Of a stretch of DNA of 64,000 nt, positions 52,777-61,135 are shown piece by piece. Source of the stretch: Streptomyces tagetis (GTDB lineage Bacteria > Actinomycetota > Actinomycetes > Streptomycetales > Streptomycetaceae); the NCBI RefSeq assembly GCF_018069565.1, contig NZ_JAGPNL010000002.1, forward strand, positions 848,598 to 912,597. Direction: 5' to 3'. The notes beneath the pieces were generated by a model, which saw only the letters and a list, made by a program, of their open reading frames with translations, made no database searches and had not been told where the DNA came from. Each line of letters opens with the position of its first letter. The stretch's first letter is position 1. The translations under genes and the position numbers were made by a program.

Positions 52777-54047
52777 GGCAGGACCACCTCGAGAACAGTC
52801 GGGCCGCCCGGCGGGCTGGACAGGGTGAGCGTACCGTCGTGCGCGGCCACCCGGTCACGGACCCCGGCCAGCCCCGACCCGGCCGCCGCGTCCGCACCGC
52901 CCCGGCCGTCGTCCTCGACACGCAGCCGGAGCCACCCGTGCCGCGCCCGCACGACGACGCTCACGCGGTGCGCGCCACTGTGCTTGGCGACGTTGGTCAA
53001 CGCCTCGGCGACGACGAAGTAGGCGGTGGCCTCGACGGAGGCGGCGCACCGCTGCGGGACATCGGCCTCGATCCGGCACGGCACAGGACAGTTCGCCCCC
53101 AGCCCGGACAACGCGCCGGTCAGCCCCCGGTCCGCCAGAACGGGCGGAAGGATGCTGCGGGAGACCGCGCGCAGTTCCGCCAAAGCCTGTTCCGCGGCGG
53201 CCTGCGCCCGCTCCAGAACCTCGTCGGCCCCCTCCGCGTCCCGCGCCAACATCCGGCGAGCCGCGCCGATCAGCACCGCCACGCCCACCATGCGGTTCTG
53301 CGTCCCGTCGTGCAACGAACGCTCGATGCGCCGTAGTTCGGCGGCATGCGCGTCGAGGGCGGCGGCACGGGTGGCGGTCAGCTCTGCGACCCGCAGGGAC
53401 AGATCGGCATGGGGGTCCGCGGTCAGCAGCCGGCGCGCGGGACGCGCCTGCAGACGGGCCATGCCCGGCGTCAGACCGAGAACGATGACCGCCCACCCCA
53501 CCCCCAGGGGCACCACGGCGACGGCGTCCACCCAGGTGTGCGCGGTTCCCAGGCCCAGAGAGGTGCTCGTCGCCCCGTCCGGGAGCACCAGCCACAGCAG
53601 CGGGAACAGCAGGTCGCGCACCGCGGCCACAGGAAGCCACAGCCCGAGCAGCCCCAGCAGGAGCCCCCCGGAGGCGTTCCACAGCAGCCACGCCACCTCC
53701 CGCCGGGTCGTGGCGTCGGCCGGCGCGGAGCGCAGACGGGTCGGGGGCGGGTCCGGCTCCCGCAGGAACGTTCCGAGGCGGCTCAGCCGCCGTCGCTCCG
53801 CCCTCGCCAGCCCGTGCAGAAGGTGAAGCACCCCCCGCCCGGCCGCCGGCCCCAGACCGAGGGGCACCGTCACCACGGCGAGCATGAGCAGACACAGCAC
53901 CAGCACCGAGCCGAACGCCGTCCGGAGGCCGCCGACCAGCTCCGCGACGGCCTTGCGCGCCCGACGCACCGGCCGCGCCACCAGCACCTCACGGTCTGCC
54001 GCCCTGGCGGCCGCACCCCCCGACAGCGCACGCCTCTTCATCCCCAT
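52764..54047 (-). CDS. HisKA_3-type sensor histidine kinase (1)
   Basis: A 427-residue membrane kinase. An N-terminal sensor region with about four transmembrane helices (for example SVLVLCLLMLAVVTVPLGLG) precedes the dimerisation domain with the phospho-acceptor His in IERSLHDGTQNRMVGVAV and a HATPase_c domain (AEALTNVAKHSGAH, VEDDGRGG, GLAGVRDRV). There is no large extracytoplasmic domain, which suggests sensing within the membrane, as in LiaS-like kinases. The start may be ATG 54047 or ATG 54041. A perfect 16-bp palindrome lies 52-67 bases upstream. Confidence 0.92.
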   Translation of the reverse strand: MGMKRRALSGGAAARAADREVLVARPVRRARKAVAELVGGLRTAFGSVLVLCLLMLAVVTVPLGLGPAAGRGVLHLLHGLARAERRRLSRLGTFLREPDPPPTRLRSAPADATTRREVAWLLWNASGGLLLGLLGLWLPVAAVRDLLFPLLWLVLPDGATSTSLGLGTAHTWVDAVAVVPLGVGWAVIVLGLTPGMARLQARPARRLLTADPHADLSLRVAELTATRAAALDAHAAELRRIERSLHDGTQNRMVGVAVLIGAARRMLARDAEGADEVLERAQAAAEQALAELRAVSRSILPPVLADRGLTGALSGLGANCPVPCRIEADVPQRCAASVEATAYFVVAEALTNVAKHSGAHRVSVVVRARHGWLRLRVEDDGRGGADAAAGSGLAGVRDRVAAHDGTLTLSSPPGGPTVLEVVLPCGS

Positions 54048-54098
54048 TCCCCGACCGTACGAGGTGGTTCGTGCCGGTCACCAGGGAGGCCCCGAAGA

Positions 54099-54114
54099 GT
54101 ACAGCCTGCTGTAC
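54099..54114. promoter_or_regulatory. Shared palindrome, copy 2 (before kinase 1)
   Basis: GTACAGCCTGCTGTAC is a palindrome with 7-bp perfect arms, followed by CGCGA. It lies between the kinase gene (minus) and the small membrane-protein gene (plus) and could control both. Copy 1 is at 51954-51969. Confidence 0.65.
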
Positions 54115-54159
54115 CGCGAGGCGGCCCGTCTGCGGGATCGTCCCCGCCCCGTCCGGAAC

Positions 54160-54627
54160 CTAGCGTCGGGTGCGGCCACCCCGACCACGCGGCAACCCGG
54201 CAGAAAGGCGCTCCCGATGACGAACGACACCTCCGCCTCCGCGACGGCCCACGCTCCCGACACCGGCGGGCCCCGGAGCGGCACCTCCCTGAGCCAGAAG
54301 ATCCTCTGGAGCGTCGTGGTGCTCAGCGCCCTCGCCAACCTCGCCGCATCCTTCGGTGACGACCTGAGGATCAACCTCCTGTGCGGACTGACGACCGCCG
54401 TGGCGGCGACGCTGCTCGCACTGCGCTTCCGGCGCGGCCGGCGGTGACACGAGGCACCGCCGGGAGGCACCCCCTTGACGGACCGGCCGGCCGGCCGCCG
54501 TCGTCCAGGACGGCGACGGCGACGGCGTCCCGGACCCGGACACGACCTGACGGAGCACCACGACGGCGGCCACCACCGCTACGACACCGGCGACGACGAC
54601 CAGGGCACGGATACCGAAGCGCTTCAT
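54160..54627 (-). CDS. Doubtful membrane-anchored ORF overlapping the plus-strand gene
   Basis: The frame starts MKRFGIRALVVVAGVVAVVA, a convincing signal-anchor preceded by GAGGAGG, then a Ser/Pro-rich stretch. After about 65 residues it runs antisense through the plus-strand gene at 54217-54447 and becomes Arg/Gly-rich, as antisense frames do. The N-terminal part may be the remnant of a small membrane protein that lost its stop or was frameshifted. Full-length expression is unlikely. Confidence 0.3.
   Translation of the reverse strand: MKRFGIRALVVVAGVVAVVAAVVVLRQVVSGSGTPSPSPSWTTAAGRPVRQGGASRRCLVSPPAAPEAQCEQRRRHGGRQSAQEVDPQVVTEGCGEVGEGAEHHDAPEDLLAQGGAAPGPAGVGSVGRRGGGGVVRHRERLSAGLPRGRGGRTRR
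54217..54447 (+). CDS. Small membrane protein, 76 aa
   Basis: A 76-residue protein with a Thr/Ser/Ala-rich N-terminus and two hydrophobic segments, ILWSVVVLSALANLAASF and INLLCGLTTAVAATLLAL, ending in RFRRGRR. AGAAAGG precedes the ATG. It is divergent from kinase 1, with the shared palindrome in between, so it may belong to the same regulon, perhaps as an accessory or target of the membrane-stress response. No family is recognised. Confidence 0.6.
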   Translation: MTNDTSASATAHAPDTGGPRSGTSLSQKILWSVVVLSALANLAASFGDDLRINLLCGLTTAVAATLLALRFRRGRR

Positions 54628-55007
54628 GGTGGCCGGCCTCCTCGGCGAAGGACTGAAACCGGTGGTCGCCGGTCACCGAACGAGACACGCCCCCCACCGT
54701 GGCCGCCACCTCAAAGCCCCGCCACCTCCACGCGGATCAAGACCAGCCGGCTCAGGACCCCCGAACACACCTCGCTCCGCGCGGGCCTCGCTCGTGCCCG
54801 TTCCCGCCCCGGACCTGGAGGCCGGCCGGACTCGGCCCCGTACGTGCTTCCGCCGCGTCCCGCGGCGGAACAGGCACCGGGCGGTGGCGCATCCCCCGTG
54901 AGAGCTACAGGAACTGTCCATGCACGGGTGATTCGTGGACGTCTGCGGATTCCTAGCGTGGTCGTCAGGTCGCCGCAAGGGGCGACCCACCACCGGGGGA
55001 GGCCACC
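54628..55007. other. Gene-free gap before the second CPBP gene
   Basis: No supportable gene in these 380 bases. The sequence ATTCCTAGCGTGG near 54950 resembles the ACCTAGCGTCGG found before the small gene at 54217 and may be a shared -10 region. Confidence 0.35.
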
Positions 55008-55886
55008 ATGGGCACGACGTCCGCCACAGAACACAGCGCGGGCTCCGGTCCGGGCAGGGACCGCGACGGGGGCGGCGCCCGCTTCGGCCGGATCGCGCGT
55101 TCTCCGCTCGGCTGGATGGCGGCGGGAATGGCCGGCGTCGGCCTGGTCTCGGGCCTGACGGCGACCGGACCCGGCCCAGTACCGGTGCTGGGCGCGATCG
55201 CCGCGGTGCTCGCGTACCGCTGTGTCATGCGCCATGTGGCACGACGCCCCACGCCGGAGACCGCCCGCTCCGGCGCCGCCCGGGAGGTACTGCTGGGCAG
55301 CGGGATCGGCCTCGGCTTCATCCTCGTCTCCGCCCTCCTGATCACGGCGGCCGGAGGCTACTCGTTCTCCTGGGCGGGCGACGGCTTCCTGCCGGTCGTG
55401 TGGACCGCGGTCATGGTGCAGATCGGCGCCGCGGTCACCGAGGAGTTGCTGTTCCGCGGTCTTGCCCTGCAAGCTCTTGAGCAACTGTGGGGCAGCCGGG
55501 CCGCCATCGCGATCACCTCACTGTTCTTCGGTCTCGCCCACCTGGGCGCCCCGGGCGCGAACGCGTGGAGCGGACTGGCGATCGCCCTGGAGGCGGGCGT
55601 CCTGCTCGGAGCCGCGTTCCTGTGGCGGCGTAACATCTGGTTCGTCGCGGGCCTGCACTTCACCTGGAACACCACGGAACAACTGCTCGGCATCCCGGTC
55701 TCCGGACACACCCCCGAGGCCCTGTTCACCGCCGACGTCCACGGCTCCGCCCTCCTGACCGGCGGCGGCTTCGGTCTGGAAGCATCGATCGTGCCCATCC
55801 TCATCGGCGTGGCGCTCGCCGCCTCGATGCTCGTCCGCGCCCACCGCGGCGGCGGCATCAAGGCCCGTCGGCACACGGGCCGTTGA
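55008..55886 (+). CDS. CPBP-family intramembrane metalloprotease (2)
   Basis: A 292-residue polytopic protein with the CPBP motifs EELLFRGLALQAL (glutamate pair and Arg), FFGLAHLGAPG (His) and LHFTWNTTEQLLG (His and Asn). It is only distantly similar to the first CPBP gene. It starts ATG 55008 and is immediately followed (29 bases) by a kinase-regulator pair on the same strand, so a three-gene operon is likely. This mirrors the minus-strand module at 50943-54047. Confidence 0.9.
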   Translation: MGTTSATEHSAGSGPGRDRDGGGARFGRIARSPLGWMAAGMAGVGLVSGLTATGPGPVPVLGAIAAVLAYRCVMRHVARRPTPETARSGAAREVLLGSGIGLGFILVSALLITAAGGYSFSWAGDGFLPVVWTAVMVQIGAAVTEELLFRGLALQALEQLWGSRAAIAITSLFFGLAHLGAPGANAWSGLAIALEAGVLLGAAFLWRRNIWFVAGLHFTWNTTEQLLGIPVSGHTPEALFTADVHGSALLTGGGFGLEASIVPILIGVALAASMLVRAHRGGGIKARRHTGR

Positions 55887-55915
55887 CACAGCCCGACTGG
55901 GAGGAAACCGAAGTG

Positions 55916-57136
55916 ATGCCCCGTCAGGCACGCTGGAGCAACCCGCTGCTGCGGGCGCCCCTCGACCGGTGGCAGGAGCGCAACGCTCTCCTCAAGGACG
56001 GCGTCCTCGCCCTGACGCTCACCCTGCCGGCCTTCGTGCCGACCCTGTCCCAGATCGGTGCGCAGATCGGCGATCTGCCCGAGCGCCCGGCGAACGTGCC
56101 GAGCGTCGCACTGATCCTGGCCCAGACCGTGCCGCTGGCGGTCCGCCGCAGATGGCCCGCGGCCTGCCTGGCCGTCATCGCCGCCGCGTTCGCCGTACAC
56201 CAGGCGCTGGGCTTCGCGACGACGTTCGCGAGCGTGGGACTGTATCTCGCCCTGTACTCCGCCGGGGCCCACCAGATCCGCTTCCGCCGCGGCCTGGCCG
56301 CCGTGACCAGCGCCGGATACGCCGGGCTGGCCGTCACCCTGGACCACCTCGGCTCACCGAACGCGATACCGGACTATCTCGCGTTCTCCCTGGCCCTGGC
56401 CGCGTCCTGGCTGGCCGGAAGCATGGTACGCACACGGCGGACGGAGGAGGCGAAGCTACGGCGGCTGACTGCCGAGGCCGCCACGACCGCCGAACGGGCA
56501 CGCATCGCCCGCGAACTGCACGACGTGGTCACCCACCACGTGACGGCCATGGTGGTCCAAGCCGACGCGGCACAGTTCCTGCTCACGTCCGCACCGGAAC
56601 GCGCCGGCGAGGGACTGACGGCCGTCAGCGACACCGGCCGCCGGGCACTGACGGAACTGCGGCACCTGCTCGGCGTCCTGGAGGCGACCGGCGAGTCGGC
56701 CTCCGCGGACCCGGCGGGCGCGGGCCGGGAACCCGCCCTGGGCCGGGTGACAGACCTCGTCGAGCAGGCCGGCAGGTCGGGCCAGCCGGTCGAGTACAGC
56801 GAACAGGGCGAACGGCGGCCGCAGAGCGCGGACGTGGAACTCGCCGCGTACCGGGTGGTTCAGGAGGCACTCACCAACGCCATGAAGTACGCGCCCGGGA
56901 AGCCGACACGGGTCCTGCTCCGGCACGGCGACGACGAGCACATCGAGATCGAGGTGACCACCGAAGGCCCCGCCGCCGCACCACTCACACCGAAACCGGG
57001 CCCCGCGGGCGGACGCGGCCTGGCCGGACTCCGTACACGGGTACGGATGCTCGATGGTGAACTGGAGGCCGGTCCCCGGCCCGGAGGCGGGTTCGAGGTC
57101 CGCGCCACGATTCCGTCCAAGCCCCTCCAGGAGTGA
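55916..57136 (+). CDS. HisKA_3-type sensor histidine kinase (2)
   Basis: A 406-residue kinase with about five N-terminal transmembrane helices, the phospho-acceptor His in IARELHDVVTHHVTAMVVQA, and a HATPase_c domain (VQEALTNAMKYAPG, GGRGLAGLRTRV). The ELHDVVTHH box is the DesK/NarX-type signature common in Streptomyces. ATG 55916 or the adjacent GTG 55913 follow GAGGAAA. The typical N-box is kept, but the central G1 region is reduced (TEGPAAAPL where DxGxG is expected), so nucleotide binding may be altered. Confidence 0.88.
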   Translation: MPRQARWSNPLLRAPLDRWQERNALLKDGVLALTLTLPAFVPTLSQIGAQIGDLPERPANVPSVALILAQTVPLAVRRRWPAACLAVIAAAFAVHQALGFATTFASVGLYLALYSAGAHQIRFRRGLAAVTSAGYAGLAVTLDHLGSPNAIPDYLAFSLALAASWLAGSMVRTRRTEEAKLRRLTAEAATTAERARIARELHDVVTHHVTAMVVQADAAQFLLTSAPERAGEGLTAVSDTGRRALTELRHLLGVLEATGESASADPAGAGREPALGRVTDLVEQAGRSGQPVEYSEQGERRPQSADVELAAYRVVQEALTNAMKYAPGKPTRVLLRHGDDEHIEIEVTTEGPAAAPLTPKPGPAGGRGLAGLRTRVRMLDGELEAGPRPGGGFEVRATIPSKPLQE

Positions 57137-57140
57137 CCCC

Positions 57141-57833
57141 TTGAACGACGCGCCGCAACCGATCCGCGTACTCGTCTGCGACGACCAGGCGCTGGTACGG
57201 ACCGGCTACGTCACCATCTTCTCCGCCCAGCCCGACATGGAGGTCGTCGGGGAGGCCGAGAACGGCCACGAGGCGATCCAGGCCACGCGACGGCTGCGCC
57301 CCGACGTCGTCGTGATGGACATCCGGATGCCCCTGCTCGACGGCATCCAGGCGACGCGGCAGCTTGTCGGCCCCGGCACCGAAGGAACCCCGAAGGTACT
57401 GGTCGTCACCACGTTCAACGTCGACGCCCACGTCTACGACGCGCTGCGCGCCGGAGCGAGCGGCTTCCTCCTCAAGGACGCGCATCCGGCGGAACTGGTC
57501 AACGGCATCCGGACCGTCGCCCGGGGCGAGGCCCTGCTGGCACCCGCCGTCACCCGCCACCTCATCGGCCACTTCGCCCGGCATCTGCGGCCGGCCGACA
57601 CCTCCCGCCCGGCCGGACAGAACGTCGTGCGGGCACTGACCCCCCGTGAGCTGGAAGTGCTCCAACTGATCGCCGAGGGACTGTCGAACGCGGAGATCGC
57701 CGCAGCGATGTTCATCACGCCCGAGACCGTCAAGACCTACGTCTCGCGCATCCTGGCGAAACTCGCCCTGCGCGACCGCGTCCAGGCCGTCGTCCTCGCC
57801 TACCGGGTCGGCCTGGCACCCGGCACACCATGA
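57141..57833 (+). CDS. NarL/LuxR-type response regulator (2)
   Basis: A 230-residue response regulator starting at TTG 57141, which has AGGAG eight bases upstream and lies four bases after the kinase stop. The receiver contains VLVCDDQALVRTG, the phospho-acceptor in VVVMDIRMPLLDG and FLLKDAHP. The HTH reads LTPRELEVLQLIAEGLSNAE and continues to TVKTYVSRILAKL. It is cognate to kinase 2. Confidence 0.93.
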   Translation: MNDAPQPIRVLVCDDQALVRTGYVTIFSAQPDMEVVGEAENGHEAIQATRRLRPDVVVMDIRMPLLDGIQATRQLVGPGTEGTPKVLVVTTFNVDAHVYDALRAGASGFLLKDAHPAELVNGIRTVARGEALLAPAVTRHLIGHFARHLRPADTSRPAGQNVVRALTPRELEVLQLIAEGLSNAEIAAAMFITPETVKTYVSRILAKLALRDRVQAVVLAYRVGLAPGTP

Positions 57834-58136
57834 CCGACCCGCCCCCGCACAGCACCGCCTGCCCCCGCCCAGGTGAGCCCGCATGACGCCCCACCGGCCG
57901 GCGGGAACACACGGGTCCGCCCACGGCCCAGCACCTTCCCGCGCCCGAGCACGACCTCCTCCCAGCCCGGCGCGCGGCCCGACGGCTTCCGCGTGATCGG
58001 GGGCGGCATGGGCCGCTGACACCCACGTGCCCGGAGAACCTTCAGCCCCCTCAGAACACTGAAAGCTTCCCCGCATCATAGATAGCGAAAAGCTTACTTA
58101 GCTGCGAAAATGGCATGATTCAGGTAGGATGGTGGC
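57834..58136. promoter_or_regulatory. Upstream region of the tap-tpg operon
   Basis: Most of this 303-base gap is G+C-rich without a gene. Bases 58060-58120 are markedly A+T-rich and carry AAAGCTT twice (58062-58068 and 58089-58095) plus GCGAAAA twice. These direct repeats are candidate sites for the XRE-type protein encoded next. AGGTAGGA before the ATG at 58137 is its ribosome-binding site. Confidence 0.45.
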
Positions 58137-58424
58137 ATGGGATTGCGTCTGGAGGAGTCGCTGCGGCTGACGGTGGCCGCGTTGATGCAGGCAACGGGTG
58201 AATCCCAGCGGTCGGTCGCGGGGGTGCTGGGACTGACGCAGACACAGGTGTCACGCCGTCAGTCGGGCGCCATCTCCTGGAGCCTGAGCGACGTCGACGT
58301 CCTGGCCGAGCACTACGGCATCGACGCGCTGGACCTCCTGGCGGGTCCGACCAGAGCATGCGAGGCGCTGCCCGCCGACCGGCACCGTACCAGGCGGACC
58401 GAAACGAGAGGGACGGGCCGGTGA
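58137..58424 (+). CDS. Small XRE-family DNA-binding protein
   Basis: A 95-residue protein with a helix-turn-helix of the Cro/C1 type over residues 14-66: ALMQATGESQRSVAGVLGLT, then QTQVSRRQSGAISWSLSDVD and VLAEHYGIDALDLL. The C-terminal 25 residues are basic. Its TGA overlaps the tap GTG as GTGA, so translation is coupled. It probably regulates the telomere operon or helps bind telomeric DNA; both are inference. Confidence 0.8.
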   Translation: MGLRLEESLRLTVAALMQATGESQRSVAGVLGLTQTQVSRRQSGAISWSLSDVDVLAEHYGIDALDLLAGPTRACEALPADRHRTRRTETRGTGR

Positions 58425-59992
58425 GCGACTTCGACGCCATCGACTCACTGCTCGACGCCGTCGGCCCGCAGGCCGAACTCCCGCCCGGCCACGTGCGCCG
58501 CGAACTACGGGAGCGGGCTCGGCTGTCCAAGGCGCAGGTGGCACGCGCGCTCGGCGTGAGCCCGTCAACCCTCAGCGGATGGGAAAACGGCCGGGACCCG
58601 TCCGGCGAGATCCGCACCAAATACGCCTACCTGCTGGACGGCCTGAACACCAAGCTCGCCACCGCCACCACCACCGAGACGGCGCCGGCTGCGGAGCAGC
58701 CCGTCACATCAAGCACGGCCCCGACCGCCACCCCCTTGTCTTCGCCGGACCTCTGCCAGGACGACGACGCGGACGACGTGGAACGGCTCGTCGTCCCCGA
58801 ACCCTGTGTACTGTGCGGCCTCCCGGCCGGACAACGCGTGGCAGGGTTCGCCCAGCACCTGACCCCGGCCGACTGCCGGCCCACCGCCACCAAAGCCCCC
58901 ACCGCCGTACTTGCCCCGCCGGCCGGACAGCCCACCGCGCAAACCCCGAAAACCCCGCCACGCACGCCACGCACGACACGTGCCACAGAGCGCTCCAAGG
59001 GCCCGGCCCGCCACGCGTTCCAAGAACCGTCCGGCCCGGTCGACCAGATCCGCGAGGCCGTGCAGGGCGCGCTCGCCGAGCACGGGGGCGACGTCGACGC
59101 AGCCACGACGGCGCTGGTGAAGCGGGCCATCCCGGACGCGATGCGACTGCTGGACGAGACCCGCAAGGGCGCCCGCTACGACGTGATCGCCCACCCCTGG
59201 ATCCCCGACATCCTCAAAAAGCAGACCGCGCGCGGCTCCGACCAGATCTGGGAAGCCCGCCCCAAGTGGACCCGTCACGAACTCCCGCCCGGCAGGCACC
59301 AGGTGACCGCGCTCGACATCAACGGCGCCTACCTCTCCGCCCTCAAGACACACCTCCCCCTGGGCCGGCTCGAGCACTCCACCAGCCAGCCCCACGACCG
59401 CCGCCGCTCCGGAGTCCACCTGATCACCCCACCCGAGTGGGAACACGAAGCGGTGCTGCCCAACCCGATCGGCCAACGGGACGAGCCCGGCCCGCTGTGG
59501 ATCACCGAGCCGACACTCCGCCTCCTGCTACGCCTGTCCGGCCCCAAGCACCAACTGTGCGCACCCCCTCAGATCCACGAGTCATACACCTCCGGCGCCA
59601 CGGAGAACCTGCTCGAGAAGTTCCGCATCGCGCTGAAAGACGCCCGCGACACGGCGATCGAGCAGGGCGATACGGTGACGCTGGAGTACGTGAAGGCCAT
59701 GTACTCGAAGTTCGTCTCCACGATGGGCGAGTCGAACTACAACCGGGAGCTCTACCGCCCGGACTGGATGCACCTCATCCGCAGCCAGGCCTTCGCCAAC
59801 CTCTGGCTCAAGGCACTCAAGGCCCACGACGAGGGCCTGGCCGTCGTCCGGGCCATGGGCACCGACGAACTCCACGTCATCGGCGACTGGCGCCGTGTCT
59901 TCGCCGAAGGCCGCGGTGTCACCGAGGTCAAAGTCAAGAACACCTACACCACCGGAAGCGACACCGCTCAGCACACAGGCGAGGGGGAGTAG
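58421..59992 (+). CDS. tap: Telomere-associated protein Tap
   Basis: A 523-residue Tap homologue. An N-terminal XRE helix-turn-helix (about residues 25-68, with RARLSKAQVARALGVSPSTL) should bind telomere DNA. A linker with a CVLC...C cysteine cluster (EPCVLCGLPAGQRVAGF) and Pro/Thr-rich stretch follows. The C-terminal catalytic-like region has LDINGAYLSALKTHLPLG at about 297-314 and MGTDELHVIGDWRR near the end, patterns that resemble family B polymerase aspartate motifs; Tap has been reported to have primase-type activity (recalled). Chromosomal Tap proteins are about 740 residues, so this one is short. It is coupled to both neighbours. Confidence 0.9.
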   Translation: MSDFDAIDSLLDAVGPQAELPPGHVRRELRERARLSKAQVARALGVSPSTLSGWENGRDPSGEIRTKYAYLLDGLNTKLATATTTETAPAAEQPVTSSTAPTATPLSSPDLCQDDDADDVERLVVPEPCVLCGLPAGQRVAGFAQHLTPADCRPTATKAPTAVLAPPAGQPTAQTPKTPPRTPRTTRATERSKGPARHAFQEPSGPVDQIREAVQGALAEHGGDVDAATTALVKRAIPDAMRLLDETRKGARYDVIAHPWIPDILKKQTARGSDQIWEARPKWTRHELPPGRHQVTALDINGAYLSALKTHLPLGRLEHSTSQPHDRRRSGVHLITPPEWEHEAVLPNPIGQRDEPGPLWITEPTLRLLLRLSGPKHQLCAPPQIHESYTSGATENLLEKFRIALKDARDTAIEQGDTVTLEYVKAMYSKFVSTMGESNYNRELYRPDWMHLIRSQAFANLWLKALKAHDEGLAVVRAMGTDELHVIGDWRRVFAEGRGVTEVKVKNTYTTGSDTAQHTGEGE

Positions 59993-60564
59993 TGCCACAG
60001 AAGAACATCGACTTCGGAAGGTTCGGCGCCCAGGGCATCAAGGGCAGCGACGCCGTCGCGCGCAAACTCAACGAACTCGCGGGCGGCATCGCCACCCCCG
60101 TGACCGCCAAGCGCGGCTGGATGGCACGCCTGCACTACCTGACGAAGTCGCCCCAGACCCTGAAAGCCGCGCAGGACGCCGGACTCACCGTGACCCACCG
60201 GACACTGAAGGCATGGCTGGAGGGCAAACGCCGCCCCTCCAAGACCAACCTGGAACGCATCGACCAGGCGTACCGGACAGTGCGCCGCCACAACGTCGCC
60301 CGCCATCTCCTCAAGCGCCTCAACCGCGACGGACGCGGCACCCGGGTGGAGATCCACCCACTCAACCAGTCCCAGGTGCCACAGCCGCTGCAACGCGTGG
60401 TGGAGTACCGGACGATGAACGTGCGCCGCTGGGACCGCATCGTCGGCTCCTGGGCGGCCGGCGACCACCAGAGCCTCGACGCCGCGTGGCAGGACACGAT
60501 CGTCGACCTCGGCTCGCAGTGGGGCCAGTACGAGTACGTCACCAACGTCGGCTTCGCCGCATAG
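59992..60564 (+). CDS. tpg: Telomere terminal protein Tpg
   Basis: A 190-residue terminal protein, close to the usual 184-185. The GTG start shares its first base with the tap stop (TAGTG), behind GAGGGGGAG. Characteristic segments are FGRFGAQGIKGSDAVARKLN, RGWMARLHYLTKSPQTLKAA, the reverse-transcriptase-thumb-like/HTH part THRTLKAWLEGKRRPSKTNLERID, and the end WGQYEYVTNVGFAA. Tpg is covalently attached to the 5' ends of Streptomyces linear DNA and primes telomere patching; Tap recruits it. Its presence shows that this replicon encodes its own end-replication proteins. Confidence 0.95.
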   Translation: MPQKNIDFGRFGAQGIKGSDAVARKLNELAGGIATPVTAKRGWMARLHYLTKSPQTLKAAQDAGLTVTHRTLKAWLEGKRRPSKTNLERIDQAYRTVRRHNVARHLLKRLNRDGRGTRVEIHPLNQSQVPQPLQRVVEYRTMNVRRWDRIVGSWAAGDHQSLDAAWQDTIVDLGSQWGQYEYVTNVGFAA

Positions 60565-61135
60565 AGCCCTGCCCCGGAAGGCAGTCTTCGGCACCTGCCG
60601 GGACGGCGTACGGTGAGGGAAATCCTGTCCCCGCCACTGCCGAAGAGACCCAGATCCCCACGATCCAGGCTCTTCCGCGTCCCCTGGCCGACGCTCCTCT
60701 CCACGCCATCTGCTTCCTCCCCCTGGCGCCGCCACCGTGTCGGCACAGCCCACCACGGATACGCGGGCACGTCGGGGCCGTGACACCCCCTCAGCGGCCG
60801 CTCAGCCCTGCACACAGCGAAGAAGATGGTCAGGTGTGATCGGCGGTGGCTGCTTCAGGTACCGGGGCGGCAGATGCGCGGACCGAGCGTCGGCAAGACT
60901 CCCGCGCGCCCGCGACTCGATGGGCACGAGGCCCTGGCTACTGGCCAAGACCACCACAGCCACTCAGCGCCCCCACCAGAACAGAGACTGCGCCACACCC
61001 CTGCTGTACGCGAGAATGAAGCGAGCCAGCCCCTCACGTACACCGAGGAACCGCGCGATGACCGCCAGCCCCTCACGTACACCGAGGAACCGCGCGATGA
61101 CCGCCAGCCCCTCACGTACACCGAGGAACCGCGCG
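60565..61135. other. Gap between tpg and helicase
   Basis: No supportable gene in the first 450 bases. A possible imperfect hairpin after tpg (60573-60602, CCCGG...CCGGG with inner GGCAG/CTGCC) may be a terminator. The last 110 bases are the 39-bp repeat array that carries the helicase start signals. Confidence 0.45.

Noticed and set aside
60737..61135. N-terminal extension of the helicase from 60737
   Set aside because: The predicted residues are Arg/Thr/Pro-rich without pattern, no ribosome-binding site precedes the start, and good start signals exist in the repeat array.
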